Shown here: positions 15,251 through 22,421 of the stretch, in pieces
Layout: each line of letters starts with the position of its first letter
How positions within the stretch are numbered: the stretch's first letter is position 1
Assembly (NCBI RefSeq): GCF_030518215.1
Contig: NZ_JAULRT010000062.1
Coordinates: forward strand, 310,001-374,000
Source of the DNA: Gilvimarinus algae
GTDB taxonomy: Bacteria > Pseudomonadota > Gammaproteobacteria > Pseudomonadales > Cellvibrionaceae
Direction of reading: 5' to 3'
DNA length: 64,000 nucleotides
Notes under the pieces: model-generated
Seen by the model: the letters and a program-made list of their open reading frames with translations, nothing else
The model's database searches: none
What the model was told of the DNA's origin: nothing
Position numbers and translations under genes: made by a program

Positions 15251-16789
15251 ATGAAATCTTCACTGTATACCTGTTTGTGGACAATTTTATTCTGCCTGTT
15301 TGTCACCCCGGGCGCCTTGGCCAATGAAGTCATGCTGGAAGATGTGGATTCCTTTTACCCGAGACTCATTCGTCTGGAGGCCAGCGGCGCCGCCAATGGT
15401 CGGCTGATCGCGAGTTTTGATGTGATCGGCGCGGGCCATATTTACCAGAGCACTGATGACGGTGAAAGCTGGTCGCAAATTGCTACCATCGACGAAAATC
15501 AGCTCGCTAATACCTGCTGCTCGGAACTGTACGAAGTGCCCCAAAACCTGGGGAGTACGGCGGCAGGTACATTGTTTTGGGTCGTGTCGGCACACAATGG
15601 CGCGGCACCGGCCAGTCGGGCTTTGAAAATTTATCAAAGTATGGACCATGGCTACACGTGGTCTTATCTCTCATCACCCGTAACCGGCAGTACCGGATTG
15701 TGGGAAGCTGAGTTTACGGTGGACCCTCAAGGGCGACTGGTTATGTACTACGCCACCGAGGAGCACAAGGGATCTGGCTACAATCAGTTGATCGCACATA
15801 AAGTGTCGACGGATGGCGGCGTAAGTTGGGGGGCTGAACAGATTGACATTGCCATCGCCGATACCATTCAGCGGCCGGGCATGCCGACCGTTATCCGTCT
15901 GCCAAACAATGACTACATCATGGTGTATGAGATTTGTGGAGCGACCTACAACTGCGACACGTTCTACCGTCACTCTTCGGATGCAGTCAGCTGGGGCAGT
16001 CCGGCGAACATTGGCACTCGCATTGAATCGGTGTCCGGTAATCATTTCTCTCACGCGCCTACGGTTACGTGGATTGATAATGGCACCGCCAACGGTGAAC
16101 TGTTGGTTGCCGGACAGGTATTACGCGATGGTGCCGGCAATAACCTGGCGCGTAACGGCCGGGTGTACATGGTCAACAACAATAACGGAAACGGCTTGTG
16201 GGCCGAGCGCGAAGCACCTCTGGTGACCCCCAGTGATGGTACCAACCCCTGCTCCAACTACAGCACACAGTTTGTCGCTCGAAATGGCGGAACGGAAATC
16301 ATCCAGTTAGCCAATCGGGATTGCCGAATGTTTGTTGGCATTGGCGAATTCAATGTGCCCTGGGCCAATGGTACTTACCGACTGACCGCCAAACACAGCG
16401 ACAAAGTGCTCGACGTGGAAGGCTGTTCCACTGCCATTGGTGCCAATGTTCAGCAATGGCCCTGGAACGGAGCGGACTGCCAGCGCTGGGATCTGACGCA
16501 TATTGACGATGGCTGGTACGAGATTCGCTCCCATCTGAGTGGCCAGGCCCTGGATATTGACGCCTGTGCGACGGGTAATGGTGGCAATGCCCAGCAATGG
16601 ACGGCTAACAGTGCGAGCTGTCAGCAGTGGCGTATTGAACCGGTGGGAGAGGGTTTCTATCGGTTGGTTAATCGCAACAGTGGGCGTGTGCTGGATGTGG
16701 ATGCCTGCTCAACCGCTGATGGTCAGAATGTGCAGCAGTGGGAATGGCTGGGCGGTGACTGCCAGCGCTGGAAGTTGGATTTGCTGTAG
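15251..16789 (+). CDS. secreted sialidase-fold protein with ricin-type CBM13
   Basis: The ATG at 15251 follows GGAG and starts a signal peptide ending GALAN; an ATG at 15230 is less likely. The protein has 512 residues. Residues 25-360 form a sialidase-superfamily propeller paralogous to the protein at 9565 (FYPRLIRL, CCSELYEVP, GLWEAEFTV, RPGMPTVIRL, MVYEICG). Residues about 370-512 are a ricin B-type beta-trefoil, with three repeats of a KVLDVEGCSTA / NVQQWPWNGADCQRW pattern. CBM13 trefoils often bind galactose or arabinose, which fits the locus. It is probably an exo-acting extracellular glycosidase; the substrate is inferred. Confidence 0.83.
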   Translation: MKSSLYTCLWTILFCLFVTPGALANEVMLEDVDSFYPRLIRLEASGAANGRLIASFDVIGAGHIYQSTDDGESWSQIATIDENQLANTCCSELYEVPQNLGSTAAGTLFWVVSAHNGAAPASRALKIYQSMDHGYTWSYLSSPVTGSTGLWEAEFTVDPQGRLVMYYATEEHKGSGYNQLIAHKVSTDGGVSWGAEQIDIAIADTIQRPGMPTVIRLPNNDYIMVYEICGATYNCDTFYRHSSDAVSWGSPANIGTRIESVSGNHFSHAPTVTWIDNGTANGELLVAGQVLRDGAGNNLARNGRVYMVNNNNGNGLWAEREAPLVTPSDGTNPCSNYSTQFVARNGGTEIIQLANRDCRMFVGIGEFNVPWANGTYRLTAKHSDKVLDVEGCSTAIGANVQQWPWNGADCQRWDLTHIDDGWYEIRSHLSGQALDIDACATGNGGNAQQWTANSASCQQWRIEPVGEGFYRLVNRNSGRVLDVDACSTADGQNVQQWEWLGGDCQRWKLDLL

Positions 16790-16811
16790 GCCGAAGCAAC
16801 GTCCCTTTTAC

Positions 16812-16846
16812 CCCCGGCATCGTGAGGGTTTTTCGAGGTGCCGGGG
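16812..16846 (+). repeat. intergenic hairpin
   Basis: CCCCGGCA (16812-16819) pairs perfectly with TGCCGGGG (16839-16846) over a 19-nt loop, with no T run. It lies between two enzyme genes and may stabilise or process the mRNA. Confidence 0.5.
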
Positions 16847-16882
16847 CTGAAATTCCCTGATCGTTTAACGAGATTTTGACGT

Positions 16883-17935
16883 ATGAAAATAGCACACCGT
16901 TTAGTTACTGTTGCGACTTTCGCGACGCTGTTTATAGGGGCGGGCGCGCTGGCCCAGCAGCCGGATCCACCTGGGCAGGTGGAGAAAGGTGAAAAGCCCG
17001 TTCATGAGGCATACTTGTTCGCCCATATGACGCACGCCGACTACGGGCGTTTGTACTATTCGGTCAGTACCGATGGACTGCACTGGTACCGTTTGAACGA
17101 GGGTAAACGCGTGTTTCCGGAATATCAGGGGCACCCTGACATTACCCGCGGGCCGGATGGCACTTACTATATTGCCGGGAATACCTCGGACTCTTCGCCC
17201 GATATCAATATTTGGTCATCTCAAGACCTCATCCAGTGGACATTGCACAGCACTTACCGGCCCGAGCTAAAAGCAACGCCTGGTTATTCGCAGGCCCTGC
17301 AACGGATTGGTGCCCCCAAGCTGTTTTTTGATGAAGCGTCAAAGCAGTTTTTGATGACATGGCACACCCCGCATAAAGAAGGCACAAAGGAAGACCCGGA
17401 ACGCTATTGGGCCAGCCAGCGAACGCTCTACGTTTTGTCCAAAGATTTAAAGCACTTTCAAGGGCCGCCCAAACGCTTGCTTGACTGGGATATGGGTACC
17501 ATTGATGTCTTTATTCGCAAAGCTGAGGGAAGCTACTGGGCGGTGATCAAAGATGAGCGTTACCCGACTCTGGATTGGGTAACGGGTAAAACCATTCGCA
17601 TTGCGCGCTCTGACAACCTGTTGGGGCCATACAAAGAGTTGAGCGACCCCATAAGCCCGAATTTTCGTGAAGCGCCCATGCTGATCCCCTCCCCCAACGG
17701 AGAGGTTTGGTATCTCTACTATGAGCAGTACCCGGGAGTGTCTTATGGCTTGTCTGTGGCCGACAGCTTAAGCGGGCCCTGGTATCAGATCTCGGGCTAT
17801 ACCTTTTTCTCTGACTGGGACAAATACGCTGTACCCGAAAAGCTGCGCCATGGAGCCATGATTACCATCAGCCGCCAAGAGTTTGACAAGCTGGTGGATG
17901 AATTTGGCATAGAAGATCGCTTTTCCAAACAATAG
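16883..17935 (+). CDS. secreted GH43-like five-bladed propeller protein
   Basis: A 350-residue exported protein; the signal peptide ends near ALAQQ. The rest has repeating short beta stretches (YYSVSTDGLHW, DGTYYIAG, INIWSSQDLIQW, EVWYLYYEQYPG) of the GH43/GH32/GH62/GH68 propeller superfamily. Candidate catalytic acids are D86 (HPDITRG), D208 (GTIDVFI) and E263 (REAPMLI), in the usual Asp-Asp-Glu order and spacing. Similarity to a named GH43 subfamily cannot be judged by eye. It lies 3 bp before the GH2 frame, so translation may be coupled. Terminal galactose or arabinose removal is inferred from position. Confidence 0.7.
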   Translation: MKIAHRLVTVATFATLFIGAGALAQQPDPPGQVEKGEKPVHEAYLFAHMTHADYGRLYYSVSTDGLHWYRLNEGKRVFPEYQGHPDITRGPDGTYYIAGNTSDSSPDINIWSSQDLIQWTLHSTYRPELKATPGYSQALQRIGAPKLFFDEASKQFLMTWHTPHKEGTKEDPERYWASQRTLYVLSKDLKHFQGPPKRLLDWDMGTIDVFIRKAEGSYWAVIKDERYPTLDWVTGKTIRIARSDNLLGPYKELSDPISPNFREAPMLIPSPNGEVWYLYYEQYPGVSYGLSVADSLSGPWYQISGYTFFSDWDKYAVPEKLRHGAMITISRQEFDKLVDEFGIEDRFSKQ

Positions 17936-17950
17936 ACAGTGGTGTACTCG

Positions 17951-19822
17951 ATGAGCACAAAAAACCTTTGGTTGATACTGGCTGCACTGTCACTGACAAG
18001 TGTGCTGGTAAAGGCTGCTGACCCTGGTCAGGGTGCCGGCATGATGACTCGCTGGGGCGAGCAGGTAAATGCTGACAATGCCTGGCAGGAATATCCCCGC
18101 CCGCAGCTTAGGCGCGAGCAATGGCACAACCTCAATGGTCGTTGGGATTTGGCCATCGTCGATCGCAAAAGCGCCGAGCCGAAAAGCTGGGATCAGAAAA
18201 TTCTGGTGCCTTTTTCAGTAGAAAGCCCTTTATCAGGTATTGGCGAGCGGGTTGAGGATTTGAGTGCTATCTGGTATCGCCGACACTTTGAGTATGCGCT
18301 TCAGGCCGGAAAACGACATTTGCTGCACTTTGAAGCTGTGGATTACGCAACGAAGGTGTGGGTCAACGATATCTTTGTGGGTGCCCATATGGGCGGCAAT
18401 CTGCCGTTTAGCTTTGATGTTACTGACGCGCTGAAAAATGGCGACAACGAGGTCGTCGTGCGTGTGATTGACGACACCGACGCTGCTGATCGCTATCAAC
18501 TCCGCGGTAAACAAACACGTAACAATCAGGGTATCTGGTACACGCCGGTATCGGGAATCTGGCAGACGGTGTGGTTGGAAAGCACGGGGTCCACCTACAT
18601 TGAGAGTCTGCGCAACCAGGCAACCAATACCGGGGAACTGACGGTCAATGCCTCCATTGCCGGAGACAAGCAAGATACGCTGTTGGAAGTGACCATCTCA
18701 AAAAACGGCAAAAAGCTGGCGACAAAAGCCGGTTCAGGTAACCGCGTAGAGTTGGCGCTAGACAACCCCGAGCTCTGGTCGCCTCAGTCACCGGAGCTCT
18801 ACGACCTAGAGCTGGTGCTTAAATCGGCCTCTGGAGACGTACTCGACCGTGCAGAGTCCTATGTGGGGTTTCGCTCCGTTGGGCGCATCGCCAATGAGCA
18901 GGGCAATGTGCAGTTTACCCTCAATGGTGAGCCGATATTTCACTGGGGGCCACTGGATCAGGGATGGTGGCCTGACGGCTTGCTGACGCCGCCCAGCGAC
19001 GAAGCCGTAGTGTTTGAGATGAAGTATCTCAAGGCTTCGGGCTTCAATATGATCCGAAAGCATAAAAAGGTAGAACCGAGGCGCTACTACTATCACGCCG
19101 ATCGGTTGGGCTTTTTGGTATGGCAGGATCAGGTATCCGGCGGCGCCGATACCGACGGCGGTAAACAGGAGTGGCCGGTATGGCACCATGTATCTCAGCC
19201 CTACGAGGACCGTATGCAGGGGGAGATTGACGCTCCCTGGCCTGCGTGGGCGCACAATCAGTACATGCGGGAGCTGACGGTGATGATCGACACTCTCTAC
19301 AACCATCCGTCCATCGTAGTCTGGACGACCTTTAACGAGCGCTGGGGTCAGCACAACAGTTTGCAGGTGGGGCGCTTTGTGGAGTCTTACGATACCACCC
19401 GGCACCTCAATATTGCCAGTGGCGGCAACTTTTTCCCGGTGGGAGACATCGCCGATGCGCACCATTATCCCGAGCCCAAATTCTTAATGGACGCCGCCGA
19501 GTTTGACGGTTACATCAAGGTTATTGGCGAGTTTGGCGGCCACGGCTGGCCGGTGGAGGGGCACATATGGGCACCGGAGAGAGAAAAAATGATCTACGGC
19601 AATATGCCAGCGTCTCTGGGCGAGTACAAAGCGCGCTATGAGAATTCAATACGAGGTTTGGGTGACTACAAAAAGCGTGGTGTTGCCGCAGGTGTTTACA
19701 CACAAACCACGGATGTTGAAACTGAGATCAATGGCCTGCTGACTTATGACCGCGCGGTAGAGAAAATCCCCGCTGGCGAGTTGCGTCAGCTGCACGAAAA
19801 ATACGGTCTGACGACGCCGTAA
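17951..19822 (+). CDS. GH2-family beta-galactosidase/glucuronidase-like enzyme
   Basis: From the ATG at 17951 (GTG codons at 17939 and 17942 are alternatives) the protein has 623 residues, with a signal peptide ending VKAAD. It has the GH2 order: jelly-roll sugar-binding domain (QWHNLNGRWDLAIV, IWYRRHFEY), immunoglobulin-like domain, then a TIM barrel. E463 in TTFNERWG is the likely acid/base and E527 in VIGEFGGHG the nucleophile. GH2 covers beta-galactosidases, glucuronidases and mannosidases. Beta-galactosidase fits the locus, but glucuronidase would also suit an arabinogalactan. It is the last gene of the enzyme run and a strong terminator follows. Confidence 0.85.
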   Translation: MSTKNLWLILAALSLTSVLVKAADPGQGAGMMTRWGEQVNADNAWQEYPRPQLRREQWHNLNGRWDLAIVDRKSAEPKSWDQKILVPFSVESPLSGIGERVEDLSAIWYRRHFEYALQAGKRHLLHFEAVDYATKVWVNDIFVGAHMGGNLPFSFDVTDALKNGDNEVVVRVIDDTDAADRYQLRGKQTRNNQGIWYTPVSGIWQTVWLESTGSTYIESLRNQATNTGELTVNASIAGDKQDTLLEVTISKNGKKLATKAGSGNRVELALDNPELWSPQSPELYDLELVLKSASGDVLDRAESYVGFRSVGRIANEQGNVQFTLNGEPIFHWGPLDQGWWPDGLLTPPSDEAVVFEMKYLKASGFNMIRKHKKVEPRRYYYHADRLGFLVWQDQVSGGADTDGGKQEWPVWHHVSQPYEDRMQGEIDAPWPAWAHNQYMRELTVMIDTLYNHPSIVVWTTFNERWGQHNSLQVGRFVESYDTTRHLNIASGGNFFPVGDIADAHHYPEPKFLMDAAEFDGYIKVIGEFGGHGWPVEGHIWAPEREKMIYGNMPASLGEYKARYENSIRGLGDYKKRGVAAGVYTQTTDVETEINGLLTYDRAVEKIPAGELRQLHEKYGLTTP

Positions 19823-19867
19823 GTCGTTACTCCTCATCATACCCGATGGTTTTCTACGGGGCTCTTT

Positions 19868-19900
19868 GCCGCTTTGGCCTTTGGTTAAAGCGGCTTTTTT
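19868..19900 (+). terminator. intrinsic terminator ending enzyme operon
   Basis: GCCGCTTT (19868-19875) pairs with AAAGCGGC (19887-19894), followed by six T. Confidence 0.85.
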
Positions 19901-20030
19901 CTACCGCTGATACCCTGTACCGTACTATCATCATTAGTTCTGCCCTGTACTGCTTTTTCTATGGCCGTCTGTATCGTGTCTCGGCGTTGCAGTGAGGTAA
20001 GTTAGGGGCTGATCACAGAGGAGGCGGGAG

Positions 20031-21443
20031 ATGCTGTACCGGGAGCTGGCAAACAGGCTACAGGCATTGATTAGCGATGAGGTTTACCGGCCGGGCACGG
20101 CGCTGCCCGGTGTGCGGCGACTGAGCGCCCAGCACAAGGTGAGTGTGTCCACGGCTGTGAATGCCTGCCAGGAGCTGGAGCGGCGCGGGCTCCTGGAAGC
20201 TCGACCACGCTCCGGGTATTTTGTGCGCCCGCCCCAGGCCAAGCGCAAGCCGCCCAGGGTGCGCACGGTCAGTAAAAGTCCCCGCCCGGTTACCGGCCAG
20301 GAGCGGGTGTTGCAGCTCATCCAATCGGCCAATGATCGCAATATGGTGAATCTGGGCACTGCCATACCCGCACCCGATTTTTTGCCGATGCACGCCATTG
20401 AAAAGGCTTTTCGCCAGGTCTGGCGCGAGCAGCGTCGCCGCTGTATTGGTTATGAGTTTCCGCCCGGCGCGCCCGAGCTGCGCACGCATATTGCTCGGCA
20501 TTTGGCGGGCTTGCAGTGCAACGTCAGTCCCGATCAGGTGCTGATTACCAACAGTTGTCAGGAATCCATCGCCATCGCCCTCAAGCAGATCACTCAGCCC
20601 GGCGATATTGTCGTGCTCGAATCGCCCACTTATTACGGTCTGCTGCAGGTGGTGGAATCGCTGGGCTTAAAGGCGCTGGAAATACCTACCGACCCGCAGG
20701 AGGGTATATCCCTTGGTGCTCTGGAGCTGGCACTGGAGAGCTGGCCGATTGCCGCTTGCGTACTGGTGCCGAGCTTTTCCAACCCGCTGGGAACCTGCCT
20801 GTCCGATGAGTGCAAACAAACCTTGCTGGGATTGCTGGAAAAATTTAACGTTCCGCTGGTGGAGGATGACATTTACGGTGAGTTGCCCTTTGCCGGCCCG
20901 CGTCCGCGTCCGATCAAAAGCTGGGATAAAAAAGGTTTGGTGTACTACTGCTCTTCGTCTTCCAAAACACTGGCGGCCGGTTTGCGGGTGGGGTGGATGG
21001 TGCCCGGTAAAAATATGCCGCGCGCTGAGTATTTGCAGTTTATCAATACGGTGTGCGTGAATACGCCCTCGCAATTGGCGATGGTGCAGATTCTGGAGAA
21101 GAGCCGCTACGAGCGGATGATGCGTTCGGCGAGAAGCGCACACGCCGCTTCGGTAGCGCGTATGGTCGATACCGTCACCCAGCTGTTTCCCACGGACACT
21201 CGTCTGAGCCGTCCCACCGGTGGCTTTGTGTTATGGGCTGAATTACCGGGCAAAGTCAACACCGCTGAGTTGATTGAGCCGGCCCTGGCTGCCGGCGTGA
21301 GCTTTGCTCCTGGCAGTTTGTTCTCGGCCAGTGGCAAATTCAGCAATTGCATGCGCCTAAACTGCGCGGTTCAGTGGGACGCGCGGGTTGAGCGAGGCCT
21401 AAAGACACTGGCGAAATTGGTGGGCAAGAGCGGAAAAAAGTAA
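20031..21443 (+). CDS. MocR-type PLP-dependent GntR-family regulator
   Basis: A 470-residue MocR/PdxR-type regulator. Residues 1-66 are the GntR winged helix (LYRELANRLQALI, LPGVRRLSAQHKVSVSTA); residues 100-470 are an aminotransferase class I fold with the PLP-binding lysine in YYCSSSSKTLAAGLRVGWM. Relatives control vitamin B6, taurine or amino-acid genes and use PLP to sense an amine or aldehyde. A strong GGAGGCGGGAG ribosome site precedes the ATG. Its target is unknown: it stands alone, convergent with a glutathione peroxidase gene. Confidence 0.92.
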   Translation: MLYRELANRLQALISDEVYRPGTALPGVRRLSAQHKVSVSTAVNACQELERRGLLEARPRSGYFVRPPQAKRKPPRVRTVSKSPRPVTGQERVLQLIQSANDRNMVNLGTAIPAPDFLPMHAIEKAFRQVWREQRRRCIGYEFPPGAPELRTHIARHLAGLQCNVSPDQVLITNSCQESIAIALKQITQPGDIVVLESPTYYGLLQVVESLGLKALEIPTDPQEGISLGALELALESWPIAACVLVPSFSNPLGTCLSDECKQTLLGLLEKFNVPLVEDDIYGELPFAGPRPRPIKSWDKKGLVYYCSSSSKTLAAGLRVGWMVPGKNMPRAEYLQFINTVCVNTPSQLAMVQILEKSRYERMMRSARSAHAASVARMVDTVTQLFPTDTRLSRPTGGFVLWAELPGKVNTAELIEPALAAGVSFAPGSLFSASGKFSNCMRLNCAVQWDARVERGLKTLAKLVGKSGKK

Positions 21444-21445
21444 AC

Positions 21446-21471
21446 GGTTGAGGGGGCGCCGCCCCTCAACC
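21446..21471. terminator. bidirectional hairpin between convergent genes
   Basis: GGTTGAGGGG (21446-21455) pairs perfectly with CCCCTCAACC (21462-21471). It spans the stop of the peroxidase gene on the other strand. No long T run, so termination may be weak. Confidence 0.5.
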
Positions 21472-21945
21472 CAGCAGCCGCTTTATTTTGCTTTCCAGCT
21501 TCAGCGGTTTGGTGACCGGGGCAAAGCGCCGCTGCGGCGTGCCGTCTCTGGCGATTAGAAACTTGGTGAAGTTCCACTTGATGTCATTACCCATTAAACC
21601 CGGGCAGACTTCTTTCAAATACTGGAACAGCGGGTGTGCATTTGGCCCGTTGACGTCGATTTTTTCGGTTATCAGAAAATCCACGCCGTAGTTGATCAGG
21701 CAGCCCTCACGGATTTCATCTGCGTCGCCGGGTTCCTGCTCGCCAAACTGGTTGCAGGGCAGACCAATCACTATCAACCCCTGGTCGCTGTAGCGCTCGT
21801 GCAGAAGCTGCAGCTCTTTGTACTGCGGGGTAAAACCGCATTTGCTCGCGGTATTGACCAGCAAGAGGACCTTGCCTTCAAAGGTGGCAAAGTCAACGGG
21901 GTCGCCCTGCAGACTGTGTATGTGAAAGGTGTGTATTTTGGCCAT
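21466..21945 (-). CDS. gpx: glutathione peroxidase-family thiol peroxidase
   Basis: A 159-residue cytosolic peroxidase reducing hydrogen peroxide and lipid hydroperoxides. The start is the ATG at 21945, with GAGG nine bases upstream. The family signatures are LLLVNTASKCGFTPQY (catalytic cysteine, not selenocysteine), LPCNQFGEQEPG (glutamine) and IKWNFTKFLI (tryptophan and asparagine), completing the Cys-Gln-Trp-Asn tetrad. Bacterial Cys-type enzymes usually take electrons from thioredoxin. It sits on the minus strand, convergent with the MocR gene and apparently monocistronic. Confidence 0.94.
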   Translation of the reverse strand: MAKIHTFHIHSLQGDPVDFATFEGKVLLLVNTASKCGFTPQYKELQLLHERYSDQGLIVIGLPCNQFGEQEPGDADEIREGCLINYGVDFLITEKIDVNGPNAHPLFQYLKEVCPGLMGNDIKWNFTKFLIARDGTPQRRFAPVTKPLKLESKIKRLLG

Positions 21946-22041
21946 AGTGAAAGTCCTCAAGTGCCGAAAGCATAGCGATTTTGCTTGTCAGGCGCAAAGC
22001 GCTTAGCGATAAATACCCAGAGTAAACGCGAGGCGCTGAGC

Positions 22042-22311
22042 TTACCGGTTAAGCCAGATCTGACCGACAACCACCAGTAGTACGATCAGGCTCCAGCCAC
22101 CGTAGAGCAGGACTTTGGTGGGTAGCTGAGCGGATTGGTTCATTCTAAAACCCAGCAGTATCAGGGAGGATATGGCCGCTTGCAGCGCCATTAGGCCGGC
22201 GGCTTTGCGGGCGCTGGTCATGGTGGGCTCAAGGCCAAATACGAGGGCGAGCAACCCGACTATGGCAAAGGTAAACAACAGCCAGCTGAAAATTTTAAGG
22301 TAGCGCAACAT
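22042..22311 (-). CDS. small integral membrane protein
   Basis: An 89-residue protein from the ATG at 22311, chosen because GAGGAA lies 8 bases upstream; a longer frame to 22368 lacks such a site. It has three hydrophobic helices: about residues 5-25 (FSWLLFTFAIVGLLALVFG), 38-54 (LMALQAAISSLILLGF) and 67-85 (LLYGGWSLIVLLVVVGQIW). No family was recognised. It stands alone between the peroxidase and GH3 genes, both also on the minus strand. Confidence 0.6.
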   Translation of the reverse strand: MLRYLKIFSWLLFTFAIVGLLALVFGLEPTMTSARKAAGLMALQAAISSLILLGFRMNQSAQLPTKVLLYGGWSLIVLLVVVGQIWLNR

Positions 22312-22375
22312 GCCGATAATTCCTCGCGTTTGTTGTGCTGAGGTTATCGCAGTCGCAGCGCGAGGCACAAGGTTT

Positions 22376-22413
22376 GACCACTGGCTATGACGTTTGGGTC
22401 ACAGCCGGTGGTC
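22376..22413 (-). repeat. hairpin downstream of GH3 gene
   Basis: GACCACTGGCT (22376-22386) pairs with AGCCGGTGGTC (22403-22413) with one mismatch, just past the GH3 stop. No clear T run follows; it could protect the 3' end of the transcript. Confidence 0.45.
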
Positions 22414-22421
22414 GGTAACGG

